The notes beneath the pieces are model-generated. The model did no database searches and was not told the DNA's origin. It worked only from the letters and a program-made list of their open reading frames with translations. Positions 7,730 to 15,889 of a stretch of 64,000 nucleotides of DNA are shown in pieces. The stretch comes from Leifsonia sp. EB41 (GTDB lineage: Bacteria > Actinomycetota > Actinomycetes > Actinomycetales > Microbacteriaceae): assembly GCF_041262565.1 (NCBI RefSeq), contig NZ_JBGCCJ010000001.1, positions 3,720,001 through 3,784,000 of the forward strand, in the 5' to 3' direction. Positions within the stretch are counted from its first letter, which is position 1, and every line of letters begins with the position of its first letter. The position numbers and the translations under genes are program-made.

Positions 7730-8725
7730 ATGACCCGCATCGCCATCAACGGCTTCGGCCGCATCGGCCGCAACGTCCTCCGCGCCCTCCTGGAGCGCGA
7801 CACCGACCTGGAGGTCGTGGCGGTCAATGACCTGACCGACCCCGCCGCGCTCGCCAAGCTCCTGGCCTTCGACTCCACCGCGGGTCGCCTCGGCCGTCCG
7901 GTCTCCGTGGACGGCGACGTCCTCGTGGTCGACGGCCATCGCATCCGCGTGCTCGCCGAGCGCGAGCCGGCGCAGCTCCCGTGGGGCGAGCTCGGCGTGG
8001 ACATCGTGCTCGAGTCCACCGGCCGGTTCACCTCCGCGACCGCCGCGCGCGCCCACCTGGAGGCCGGCGCGAAGAAGGTCCTCATCAGCGCCCCCGCCGA
8101 CGGCGCGGACGTCACCCTCGCCTACGGCGTCAACACCGACGCCTACGACCCGGCCGTCCACACGATCGTGTCGAACGCCTCCTGCACCACCAACGCGCTC
8201 GCGCCGCTCGCCGCGGTCCTGGACGAGCTGGCCGGCATCGAGCACGGCTTCATGACCACCGTCCACGCGTACACGCAGGAGCAGAACCTGCAGGACGGCC
8301 CGCACCGCGACCCGCGCCGTGCCCGTGCCGCCGCCGTCAACATCGTGCCGACCACGACCGGCGCGGCGAAGGCGATCGGCCTGGTCCTGCCGAACCTGGA
8401 CGGCAAGCTGTCCGGCGACTCGATCCGCGTGCCCGTCCCGGTCGGCTCGATCGTGGAGCTGAACACCGTCGTCGCCCGCGACGTCACCCGCGATCAGGTG
8501 CTCGCCGCGTACCGCGCCGCCGCCGAGGGCAAGCTCGCCGGAGTCCTGGAGTACTCGGAGGACGCCCTCGTCTCCTCCGACATCACCGGCAACCCGGCGT
8601 CGTCCATCTTCGACTCGGAGCTCACCCGCGTCGACGGCCGCCACGTCAAGGTCGTCGCCTGGTACGACAACGAGTGGGGCTTCTCCAACCGCGTGGTCGA
8701 CACGCTGGGGCTGCTCGCCGGCTGA
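7730..8725 (+). CDS. gap: Type I glyceraldehyde-3-phosphate dehydrogenase
   Basis: A 331-residue glycolytic/gluconeogenic enzyme converting glyceraldehyde 3-phosphate, NAD and phosphate to 1,3-bisphosphoglycerate. It has the N-terminal NAD-binding INGFGRIGRN, the active-site ASCTTN with Cys about residue 152, the catalytic His in TTVHAYT, and the C-terminal WYDNEWGFSNR. Length is standard. The ATG at 7730 follows AAAGGA at 7714-7719. The coding sequence stands alone, followed by a strong hairpin at 8741-8773. It is not in the usual gap-pgk-tpi group, so the genome may carry a second copy. The leader at 7642-7727 is unusual. Confidence 0.95.
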   Translation: MTRIAINGFGRIGRNVLRALLERDTDLEVVAVNDLTDPAALAKLLAFDSTAGRLGRPVSVDGDVLVVDGHRIRVLAEREPAQLPWGELGVDIVLESTGRFTSATAARAHLEAGAKKVLISAPADGADVTLAYGVNTDAYDPAVHTIVSNASCTTNALAPLAAVLDELAGIEHGFMTTVHAYTQEQNLQDGPHRDPRRARAAAVNIVPTTTGAAKAIGLVLPNLDGKLSGDSIRVPVPVGSIVELNTVVARDVTRDQVLAAYRAAAEGKLAGVLEYSEDALVSSDITGNPASSIFDSELTRVDGRHVKVVAWYDNEWGFSNRVVDTLGLLAG

Positions 8726-8740
8726 GGTCTCCGCTGTGCG

Positions 8741-8773
8741 AACGGACCGCGTCCCGGTGGGGCGCGGTCCGTT
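8741..8773 (+). terminator. Rho-independent-type terminator after gap
   Basis: A perfect 11-bp stem (AACGGACCGCG at 8741-8751, CGCGGTCCGTT at 8763-8773) with an 11-base loop begins 16 bases after the gap stop codon and ends in a short T-containing stretch. Confidence 0.8.
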
Positions 8774-8795
8774 TCCTGTCGGCTACCGTGAGGGG

Positions 8796-9734
8796 ATGCC
8801 GTCGTCCTCCGCCGCCGACCCCGCCGTCGAGTCGATCACGCCGGGCGTCCGTCGCGTGCGCGTCCCCATGCCGCCCGGCACCGGCCTCCCGTTCAGCAAC
8901 GCCTACCTGATCGCGGACGCGGACGGCCGCGTCCACGTGATCGACCCGGGCTCCCCGACCCGCGAGGCGCACGAGACGCTGCGGGCTGCCCTCGGCGGAG
9001 CCCCGGTCGCCTCGATCGTGCTCACCCACCTGCACGCCGACCACTCCGGTGGCGCCGCGGCGCTGGCGGCGGAGACAGGCGCCTCCGTCCTCGTCCACGA
9101 GCGCGAGCGAGCGGGCCTCGCGCTGATCGCCGCAGGTCTGCCCGCGCCGGACCTGGAGGCGTGGGGCGTCCCCGCCGACCGCCGCCCGGAGCTCCTGGCC
9201 GCCGCGGCCGTGCCGACCGGTCCGGCCGCGCAGCTCGCCGACGCGGTTACGGGCGTATTGACGGACGGCGTCCTGCTCGACCTCCCCGGCTGCCGCCTCC
9301 GTGTCGTCGGAACGCCCGGCCACACCGGCGGCCACCTCTGCCTGCACGACGAGGAGGCCGGCCTCCTCATCACCGGCGACCACGTGCTGCCGACGGTCAA
9401 CTCGGGTCTGGGACTGGGCGGTCCCACCCACAGCAACCCGATCGCCGACTACCTCGATTCGCTCGACCGGGTCGCACAGCTCGATCGAGGCGACCTCCGC
9501 GCCCTCCCCGGTCACGAGGACCCATTCACCGGCCTGCGCGAGCGCTGCTCCGCCCTCGCCGCGCACCACCTCCGCCGCGCGGACGAGGTCGCCGCGCACC
9601 CCGGCGGCACCGTGTGGGAGACAGCCCGAACCCTGACCTGGACCGGCGGCTGGGACGCCCTCGCCGGCTTCACCCTGCTCTCCGCACTGCGGCAGACGTC
9701 TCAGCACCGGGAGTTCGTCGCCCGGCGGGGGTGA
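8796..9734 (+). CDS. MBL-fold metallo-hydrolase
   Basis: A 312-residue metallo-beta-lactamase-fold protein. It carries the binuclear metal motif THLHADHSGG (HxHxDH, about residues 76-81), a downstream metal His in GTPGHTGGH (about 190), the bridging Asp in LLITGDHVLP, and a last His in ALPGHEDPF. The order and spacing resemble glyoxalase II-like/LACTB2-type hydrolases, and the C-terminal 70 residues look like the winged-helix extension of that group. The substrate is not predictable. The ATG at 8796 lies 6 bases after TACCGT (8784-8789), so it may be leaderless; GAGGGG abuts the start codon. Confidence 0.85.
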   Translation: MPSSSAADPAVESITPGVRRVRVPMPPGTGLPFSNAYLIADADGRVHVIDPGSPTREAHETLRAALGGAPVASIVLTHLHADHSGGAAALAAETGASVLVHERERAGLALIAAGLPAPDLEAWGVPADRRPELLAAAAVPTGPAAQLADAVTGVLTDGVLLDLPGCRLRVVGTPGHTGGHLCLHDEEAGLLITGDHVLPTVNSGLGLGGPTHSNPIADYLDSLDRVAQLDRGDLRALPGHEDPFTGLRERCSALAAHHLRRADEVAAHPGGTVWETARTLTWTGGWDALAGFTLLSALRQTSQHREFVARRG

Positions 9735-9738
9735 GCTT

Positions 9739-10041
9739 CTACAGCATCGTCTCCACGCCCAGCGTCACCCGGTCCCCGAGCCCGACGCCCTCGCGCCGCC
9801 GCACGTCGCCCTTGATGGCCACGACGTAGGCGCCGTCCGCGCTCTCCGGGAACACCGACGTCGACCAGCGCGAGCCGCCCAGGGTCACCATCACCTTGAC
9901 CGAGCCCCAGCCGGCGGGCGGGTGCGGCTGCAGGCGGATCTCCTCCGAGATGTCGTCGGGCAGGCGGGCGAACACCCACAGGTCGCGCCGCGCCTCCCAG
10001 CGGAACAGCTCCGTCTCGAACTCGTAACGCACGCCGGCCAT
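9739..10041 (-). CDS. DUF1905 domain protein
   Basis: A 100-residue protein that is one DUF1905 beta-barrel domain (YEFETELFRWEARRDLWVFARLP at the start, GWGSVKVMVTLGGSRWSTSVFP in the middle, ending near RVTLGVE). Members are small cytoplasmic proteins of unknown function, sometimes fused to an OmdA domain that is missing here. The ATG at 10041 is used; a GTG directly before it would add one residue. It is convergent with the MBL hydrolase, whose stop is 4 bases away, so no room for a separate terminator exists. Confidence 0.8.
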   Translation of the reverse strand: MAGVRYEFETELFRWEARRDLWVFARLPDDISEEIRLQPHPPAGWGSVKVMVTLGGSRWSTSVFPESADGAYVVAIKGDVRRREGVGLGDRVTLGVETML

Positions 10042-10152
10042 CACCCCAGCCTGCCACCGTCCACCGACATCCGCCCGGGTCGCGCGCCGGACGTCCCTCT
10101 GCCCACTGGCGCACCGACGGCGCTATCCTCGCACCGACCGTCAGGAGGACCC

Positions 10153-10548
10153 ATGTCAGCCACCCGCCCCGGCAGCGTCACGTTCGTCGCCGTGCTCGTC
10201 TACATTAACGGCGTCCTCAACATCATCGGCGGCGTCGTCATCCTGTTCACCCGCGATCAGATGGTGCGCGCGTCCAACGCGGGCGCGATCGCCGGGATAA
10301 CCACGGCGGCGATCCTCTCGATCGTCCTCGGCATCGTGATCCTGATCGTCGCCCGCGGCCTCCTGAGCGGCAGCCGCTTGGCGCGCGGACTCGTCACCGT
10401 CGTCATGATCCTGAACGCGGTCAGCGGAGTGATCCTGTTGTTCAACTTCCAGTTCTTCAGCGGGATCCTCGAGATCCTCTGGGCCGTCGTCGTGATGTAC
10501 CTGCTGTTCACGCAGCGCGCGAACGCCTTCTTCGCCTCGCGCGCCTGA
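10153..10548 (+). CDS. Small four-helix membrane protein (DUF7144-like)
   Basis: A 131-residue integral membrane protein with four hydrophobic segments (about residues 9-31, 44-68, 76-98 and 102-122). The first contains VYINGVLNIIGGVVILF, the pattern of the small actinobacterial DUF7144-type membrane proteins. AGGAGG lies 5 bases before the ATG, and TATCCT upstream (about 10122) could be its -10 box. No function is known; it stands alone. Confidence 0.75.
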   Translation: MSATRPGSVTFVAVLVYINGVLNIIGGVVILFTRDQMVRASNAGAIAGITTAAILSIVLGIVILIVARGLLSGSRLARGLVTVVMILNAVSGVILLFNFQFFSGILEILWAVVVMYLLFTQRANAFFASRA

Positions 10549-10626
10549 GCCGTCGGCGGGATCGGCAAGAATGGGACATGGCGCCGCAGCCGGCGCCGCC
10601 CGACCGACCCCCGAAAGGCTGTGGCC

Positions 10627-11253
10627 ATGCGCTGGCCGAACTGGCTCAGGAAGCCCACGGTGAAGACCGTGCGCACGCGTCCCTTCGACGAGGACGCCCT
10701 GCCGGAGCCCGCCGCGCCCACGCTGGAGCAGACCGTCGACGAAGGTATGCTCCTGGCGGAATACGCCACCAGGATGTCGGTCAAGAACCACATCGTGGTC
10801 GACACGCTGCAGTACGGGAACGACTTCGATCCGGCCAGGCACACCGGCGAGGCGGCGCACCTGCTGCGCGAGCTCGCCTCCGAGCAGGGGGAGGCCGCCG
10901 GCCGGATCGACGCCGACCTGGAGGCCGCACAGGGACTCCGAGGCGACGCGACCCACCCGCACGACTACCGCGACGTGGACGTGGCGAACCTGCGGCTGCG
11001 CCGGGACGCGGCGGTCGCGCTGGCGAGCGCGCTGCGGGCGAAGGCCGACTCGGAGGAGGAGCTGCTCGCGCTCGTGGAGCGCGGCCGGGTGGACGCCTGG
11101 GACGAGGTCGGCCGGGCCATCGAGGCCGGGCTGGACGCGTTCTCCGGTGCGGAGGCGCTGAAGGCGGACTACGAGCGTGAGAAGCCGGCACGGCTCAACC
11201 TGCTGATCCGGCGCGATCTGGCCCGGCTGCAGGAGGAGCGCACCGGGTACTGA
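10627..11253 (+). CDS. Hypothetical protein, helical, soluble
   Basis: A 208-residue protein that I do not recognise. It is charged and predicted mostly helical, with conserved-looking blocks MRWPNWLRKP at the N-terminus, MSVKNHIVVDTLQYGNDFDP near residue 50 and RLNLLIRRDLARLQEER at the C-terminus. There is no signal peptide or membrane helix. The ATG at 10627 is preferred because GAAAGG lies 9 bases before it; a GTG two codons upstream is too close to that site. The coding reality is supported by codon position bias and by the ribosome binding site. It ends 14 bases before the stop of the convergent LMF gene. Confidence 0.65.
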   Translation: MRWPNWLRKPTVKTVRTRPFDEDALPEPAAPTLEQTVDEGMLLAEYATRMSVKNHIVVDTLQYGNDFDPARHTGEAAHLLRELASEQGEAAGRIDADLEAAQGLRGDATHPHDYRDVDVANLRLRRDAAVALASALRAKADSEEELLALVERGRVDAWDEVGRAIEAGLDAFSGAEALKADYEREKPARLNLLIRRDLARLQEERTGY

Positions 11254-11266
11254 GTCGGGAGTCCGC

Positions 11267-12712
11267 TCAGCCGCCGTCCCGCAGCGCCACCGGCGGGACC
11301 AGCGTCCCGACCTCCGACCGCACCCAGCGATCCCCGGTCGCGCGTCTCTCCGCGTGCGTCGCGAACCGGTAAAGGAACATCGTCGCCCGCACGGATCGCG
11401 GCGCGCGGCCGCCGAACGGGTCGTCCCGCAGCAGCCGGAGCGTCGGCCGGTCGGCCTCCAGCAGGCGCAAGAGGAAGACCTCGAACCACGGCGAGTCCCG
11501 GGAGCCCAGCGCGAGGAACCACATCAGCCAGTCCAGCCGCAGGTGGTACGGCGCGTATTGGCGGGGCAGCCTCCGCACGTCGCCCGGCTTGCCTTTGAAG
11601 CCGTACTCGCGCCACTCGGCCCCTGCGTCGTGCGGGTCGTCGGCCGTGCCCTCCACGACCACCTCGTAGCGCTCCTTCGTGACACTCCCGAACGCGCCGT
11701 AGGCGTTGACCAGGTGCCAGCGGTTGAAGCTCGCGTTCATGAGCTGGCGGCGGCGGAACAGGTTCCGCAGCGGCCACCAGCTCAGCGCCACCAGGAACGC
11801 GCTCACCAGCAGCGCGACGACGGCGTACCAGAGCGGCACGTCCGCCGCGCCGATCCCGCCGTGGATGGCGCCGCCGCTGATCCACCGCCACGCGCCGTCG
11901 CTCACTCCCGCGAAGGCGAGCACGATCGTGATCCAGTTGAGCCAGGCGAAGTTGCCGGTCGCGACGAGCCAGAGCTGGGTCAGGATGACCACCGCGGCCG
12001 CAGCGCTCGCGACCGGCTGCGGGAGGAACAGCAGCCACGGCACGATCAGCTGCGCGAAGTGGTTGCCCAGCACCTCCACGCGGTGCCACCACTTCGGCAG
12101 CAGGTGCGCGGTCCGGCTCAGCGGGTTCGGCATCGGCTGGGTCTCGTGGTGGTAGTAGAGCGCTGTCAGGTCGCGCCAGGACCTGTCGCCGCGCATCTTG
12201 ATCATTCCGGCGCCGAACTCCAGCCGGAACACCAGCCAGCGCAACAGGATGACGACCGTGATCGGGGGAGCGGTGTCCCAGGAGCCGAGGAAGGCGACGG
12301 TGAAGCCGGCCTCGCAGATCAGGCTCTCCCAGCCGAAGCCGTAGAAGGTCTGCCCGATGTTCGCGATCGAGAGGTACAGGAACCAGATGAGCAGGAATAC
12401 CGGCACGAACACGTAGGTCGGCGTCAGTTGCAGCACGCCGAAGACGACGAGCGCCGCGAGCCCGGCGCCGGTCCAGGCGACGGCGAGCAGCAGCCGGTCG
12501 GAGTACCGCCAGCGGAACAGCGTCGGCTGCCTCCTGGCGTAGGTCGACCGCAGGAAGCGCGGCGCGGGCAGGAGGCCGTGCTCGCCGAGCAGCGCCGGGA
12601 ACTGCGCGACGGCCGAGAGGAACGCCACCACGTACAGGGCGGCCACGCCGCGCTGCAGGATCTCCCGCGCGATCGTGTAGTCGGTCCCGGCCAGCCAGCC
12701 CAGCGCATCCAT
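11267..12712 (-). CDS. Lipase maturation factor (LMF1-like) family membrane protein
   Basis: A 481-residue polytopic membrane protein with many hydrophobic helices in residues 15-330. The LMF-family signatures are the segment FYGFGWESLICEAGFTVAFL, then RWLVFRLEFGAGMIKMRGD and TALYYHHETQPMPNPLS, and a soluble C-terminal part with FNRWHLVNAYGAFGSVTKERYEVVVEGT. Eukaryotic LMF1 helps lipases fold in the ER; the role of bacterial members is unknown. The ATG at 12712 gives the usual N-terminus. It is followed on the same strand by nothing close and is convergent with the gene before it. Confidence 0.87.
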   Translation of the reverse strand: MDALGWLAGTDYTIAREILQRGVAALYVVAFLSAVAQFPALLGEHGLLPAPRFLRSTYARRQPTLFRWRYSDRLLLAVAWTGAGLAALVVFGVLQLTPTYVFVPVFLLIWFLYLSIANIGQTFYGFGWESLICEAGFTVAFLGSWDTAPPITVVILLRWLVFRLEFGAGMIKMRGDRSWRDLTALYYHHETQPMPNPLSRTAHLLPKWWHRVEVLGNHFAQLIVPWLLFLPQPVASAAAAVVILTQLWLVATGNFAWLNWITIVLAFAGVSDGAWRWISGGAIHGGIGAADVPLWYAVVALLVSAFLVALSWWPLRNLFRRRQLMNASFNRWHLVNAYGAFGSVTKERYEVVVEGTADDPHDAGAEWREYGFKGKPGDVRRLPRQYAPYHLRLDWLMWFLALGSRDSPWFEVFLLRLLEADRPTLRLLRDDPFGGRAPRSVRATMFLYRFATHAERRATGDRWVRSEVGTLVPPVALRDGG

Positions 12713-12796
12713 CGGACCTCACCGTACGCTCGCCGCAGCGGCGGGCGAACGCCGGATCGGCCGGGGACGGATCGTGCCGCGGACGGGCCGGGGCGA

Positions 12797-13468
12797 CTAG
12801 GCCGCCAGCTCCGCGTCCAGCCGGATCGCCCTGTGGTCCGAGGCGCCGGCGGGAAGCACATCCACCCGGTCCACATCGAAGCCGGTGGAGGTCACGAAGT
12901 CGAAGTAGCCGCTGAAGAACTTGTAGCGCAGATAGGTCGGCTCGTCGGTGCGCTTGAGCGTGTAGCCGGAGGTGGTCAGGTGCCGCTCCAGCCCGCGGAT
13001 GAACCACGGGTAGTTGAAGTCGCCGACCATGATCGCGGGGGTCTCCGGCGCGAGCGAGCGCATCCCCTCGTGGGCGGCGGCGATCTGCTTGCGGCGCAGC
13101 GAGTTGGAGGCCGTCAACGGCGCGGCGTGGAACGAGCCGACCAGCACGCGCTCGCCGGAGTCGCTGTCGCGCAGCAGCACGGCGAGCAGCCGCTCGCTGG
13201 CCGGGGCGAGCACGCGGTCGTGGAGGGACTTCTGCACGGCGAAGACCTGCGTGTCCAGCACCTCCCAGCGCTCGTCGCGGACGTACACGGCGAGGCCGAG
13301 CCGGTTGGCCCGGGTGGCGTCGGCGAGCTGGAGGTCGTGCAGCCGCGGGGCGAGCGCCTCGCTGTCGCACTCCTGCAGGCACAGCGCGTCGACGTCGTAC
13401 GTCTTCGCGATGTCCTCGAGCTCGTGACCGGCGGCGTGCTTGCGCAGGTTGTAGCTGATGAGCCTCAG
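12797..13468 (-). CDS. Endonuclease/exonuclease/phosphatase (EEP) family hydrolase
   Basis: A protein of about 223 residues with the EEP fold: ISYNLRKH at the N-terminus (Asn metal ligand), LCLQECD (catalytic Glu), VGSFHAAP, VGDFNYP (Asp and Asn) and GASDHRAI at the C-terminus (Asp-His). Substrates could be DNA, phospholipid or phosphoester; this cannot be told. Start choice is open. AGGAGG (minus strand 13483-13478) lies 9 bases before an in-frame CTG at 13468 that would begin exactly at the conserved LRLISYNLR. The nearest standard start is a GTG at 13516 with no ribosome binding site. I use the CTG. Confidence 0.8.
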   Translation of the reverse strand: MRLISYNLRKHAAGHELEDIAKTYDVDALCLQECDSEALAPRLHDLQLADATRANRLGLAVYVRDERWEVLDTQVFAVQKSLHDRVLAPASERLLAVLLRDSDSGERVLVGSFHAAPLTASNSLRRKQIAAAHEGMRSLAPETPAIMVGDFNYPWFIRGLERHLTTSGYTLKRTDEPTYLRYKFFSGYFDFVTSTGFDVDRVDVLPAGASDHRAIRLDAELAA

Positions 13469-13620
13469 TGTCCTGCACCTCCTCGCGTCGTAGGGTCCGG
13501 GGAACACCCGGGTCACCGCTCATTGTGGCCCAACCTTCAGGCTGCGCAACGATGACCTCCGGCATCCCACACGGAATTCACACCCTGGTCATCGCCCGTT
13601 GTGCCGGTACGGTGGGTCGC

Positions 13621-14640
13621 ATGGCAGGCGACGCAGTCATCCTCACGGTCCCCGGTCCGCACGGGGAGCGGGAGATCCGCATCTCGAGTCCGGGCAGGGT
13701 GCTCTACCCCGAGCTCGGGATCACCAAGCTCGACCTCGCGAACTACCTGGTGGAGGTCGGAGAGGCGTTCGTGCGTGCGAACGGCGACCGGCCGCTGTCG
13801 CTGCAGCGCTTCCCGGACGGGATCGACGGTGAGCAGTTCTTCTCCAAGAACCCGCCGCGCGGGACGCCGGACTTCGTGCGCTCGGTGATGGTCGTCTACC
13901 CGAGCGCGCGGTCGCACCCGCAGCTCGTGATCGACGAGCCGGCCGCCGCGGTGTGGGCCGCGCAGATGAACACCGTGGTCTTCCACCCGTGGCCGTCGCG
14001 GGCGGAGGACTCGGACAACCCGGACCAGCTGCGGATCGACCTCGACCCGCAGCCTGGCACGGACTTCACCGACGCCATCCCCGCCGCGATCGAGCTGCGC
14101 GCTGTGCTGTTCGAGGCGGGGCTGGAGGCGTACATCAAGACCTCGGGCAACCGCGGCCTGCACGTGTTCGCGCCGATCGAGCCGAAACGCGAATTCCTCG
14201 ACGTGCGGCACGCGGTGATCGCGGCGGCGCGCGAGCTGGAGCGTCGGATGCCGGAGAAGGTGACGACGGCGTGGTGGAAGGAGGAGCGCGGCGAGCGGAT
14301 CTTCGTCGACTTCAACCAGGCCAACCGCGACCGCACGATGGCGGGCGCGTACAGCCCGCGAGCGCTGGCCCACGCGCCGGTCTCCACGCCGGTGACCTGG
14401 GACGAGCTGCCGGAGGTCGACCCGCGCGACTTCACGGTGCGCACGGTCCCGGAGCGGCTGCGCACGACGGGCGACCCGTGGCAGGACTTCGGCGAGCGCC
14501 CCGGCACGATCGACGCGCTCCTCGGCTGGTGGCAGCGCGACCTCGACAACGGCCTCGGCGAGCTCCCCTTCCCGCCCGACTATCCCAAAATGCCCGGCGA
14601 GCCGCCCCGCGTCCAACCCTCCCGCGCCAAAAAGCAGTAG
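13621..14640 (+). CDS. LigD-type primase-polymerase domain protein (Prim-PolC-like)
   Basis: A 339-residue archaeo-eukaryotic primase-superfamily DNA/RNA polymerase. It has SSPGRVLYPELGITKLDLANY near residue 22, FFSKNPP, the catalytic pair in RIDLDPQPG (Asp 140 and Asp 142) and the nucleotide-binding TSGNRGLHVF. Stand-alone enzymes of this kind work with LigC/LigD ligases in gap-filling repair and end joining. The convergent neighbour is an ATP-dependent ligase, which supports this. The ATG at 13621 lies 7 bases after TACGGT (13608-13613), consistent with a leaderless message. No Ku gene is in the window. Confidence 0.88.
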   Translation: MAGDAVILTVPGPHGEREIRISSPGRVLYPELGITKLDLANYLVEVGEAFVRANGDRPLSLQRFPDGIDGEQFFSKNPPRGTPDFVRSVMVVYPSARSHPQLVIDEPAAAVWAAQMNTVVFHPWPSRAEDSDNPDQLRIDLDPQPGTDFTDAIPAAIELRAVLFEAGLEAYIKTSGNRGLHVFAPIEPKREFLDVRHAVIAAARELERRMPEKVTTAWWKEERGERIFVDFNQANRDRTMAGAYSPRALAHAPVSTPVTWDELPEVDPRDFTVRTVPERLRTTGDPWQDFGERPGTIDALLGWWQRDLDNGLGELPFPPDYPKMPGEPPRVQPSRAKKQ

Positions 14641-14655
14641 CCCCAAGCATCAGTT

Positions 14656-14703
14656 CCGGAGTTGTGTACGCCCGACTCCGGCGTGTTGCGTACATAACTC
14701 CGG
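14656..14703. terminator. Bidirectional hairpin between convergent primase-polymerase and ligase genes
   Basis: Arms 14656-14671 (CCGGAGTTGTGTACGC) and 14688-14703 pair at 15 of 16 positions; the odd pair would be G-U in the plus-strand RNA. A second copy of ACTCCGG at 14675-14681 could pair with 14656-14662 instead. It lies between the stop codons of two convergent genes. Confidence 0.7.
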
Positions 14704-14727
14704 GAGAGATGGTGGGGGTGGGCGGGG

Positions 14728-15798
14728 TTAAGACATGACGTCGGCCAGGTCGTAGGCGATGGGGCGGTCGAGCTGGTCGTAGGTGCAGGAGGCCGCGTCG
14801 CGGTCGGGGCGCCAGCGCTCGAACTGCGCCGTGTGGCGGAAGCGCCAGCCCTCCATCTGGTCGTAGCGCACTTCCATGACGCGTTCCGGGCGCAGCCGCA
14901 CGAACGAGACGTCCTTGCTGGCCGAGAACCGGCTGCGGTCGGTCTCGCCGGTGACCATCGCGCCGCTGTCGTCGCGCTCGACCAGCGGCTCCAGGTCGTC
15001 GACGAGCTGGAGGCGCACCTTGTCGCTGAACGCGGAGACCCCGCCGATGTTGCGCAGGACCCCGTCCTCGCCGTAGAGCCCGACGAGCAGCGACCCGACG
15101 CCCTGGCCGCTCTTGTGCACGCGGTAGCCGAGCACGACCACGTCGGCCGTGCGGTGGTGCTTGATCTTGAGCATGGTCCGCTTGTTCGGGGCGTACACGC
15201 CGTCCAGCGACTTGGCGACGACGCCGTCGAGCCCCGCGCCCTCGAACTCGACCAGCCACTGCCGGGCGCGCTCGGTGTCGACGGTCGTCCTGGTGACCTT
15301 GATGGGGTCGGGGAGGTCGCCGGCGAACTCCTCCAGGGCCGCGCGCCGCTCGGAGAACGGCCGGTCGAGGTACGACTCGGCGCCGAGGGCGAGCAGGTCG
15401 AACGCGACGAACGTGGCGGGCGTCTGCTCCGAGAGCAGCTTCACGCGGCTGGCGGCCGGGTGGATGCGCTGCGACAGCGCCTCCCAGTCGAGCCGCTGCG
15501 CGCCCGGTTCGCCGGTCGGGACGACGATCTCCCCGTCGAGGACGCACGGCCCGGGCAGCAGCTCCCGGAACGCGGCGATCAGCTCGGGGAAGTAGCGGGT
15601 CAGCATCTTGGAGCCGCGGCTGCCGATCTCGATCGCGCCGATCGTGCCGTCGCCGGCGTCGTCGGCGTAGACGAGCGCGCGGAAACCGTCCCATTTCGGC
15701 TCGAAGCTGAGGCCGCCCGGGACGCTGTCCTGCTCGGGAACGGCGGGCAGCGCCTTGGCGAGCATGGGGGCGACGGGTGAGCCGGAGGTCGGACGCAT
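14728..15798 (-). CDS. ATP-dependent DNA ligase, LigC/LigD-ligase type
   Basis: A 356-residue ATP-dependent DNA ligase. The adenylated Lys is in EPKWDGFRA (Lys 35), with VLDGEIVV (motif III region), FVAFDLLAL, EGAGLDGVVAKSLDG (motif IV), NKRTMLKIKHHRTADVVV (motif V) and an OB-fold C-terminal part ending in RFRHTAQFERWRPDR. Length fits the LigC group, which acts in base-excision/gap repair together with a primase-polymerase such as the convergent neighbour. CATGAT (15810-15805) 6 bases before the ATG could be a -10 box of a leaderless mRNA. The NAD-dependent replicative ligase would be elsewhere. Confidence 0.9.
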   Translation of the reverse strand: MRPTSGSPVAPMLAKALPAVPEQDSVPGGLSFEPKWDGFRALVYADDAGDGTIGAIEIGSRGSKMLTRYFPELIAAFRELLPGPCVLDGEIVVPTGEPGAQRLDWEALSQRIHPAASRVKLLSEQTPATFVAFDLLALGAESYLDRPFSERRAALEEFAGDLPDPIKVTRTTVDTERARQWLVEFEGAGLDGVVAKSLDGVYAPNKRTMLKIKHHRTADVVVLGYRVHKSGQGVGSLLVGLYGEDGVLRNIGGVSAFSDKVRLQLVDDLEPLVERDDSGAMVTGETDRSRFSASKDVSFVRLRPERVMEVRYDQMEGWRFRHTAQFERWRPDRDAASCTYDQLDRPIAYDLADVMS

Positions 15799-15889
15799 GT
15801 CTCGATCATGCCCCGCCGCGCAGCCATCCGAAAGGGCGCCGCGGGTTCAACCGGAAGGGCGCGCTGGGCAGGCCTGCGCCTGGTGGACG

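Noticed and set aside
13517-13566. Imperfect palindrome around GGCCCAACCTTCAGGCTGCGCAAC considered as an operator or terminator
   Set aside because: Only about two thirds of the arm positions pair and it lies between divergent genes without a regulator nearby.
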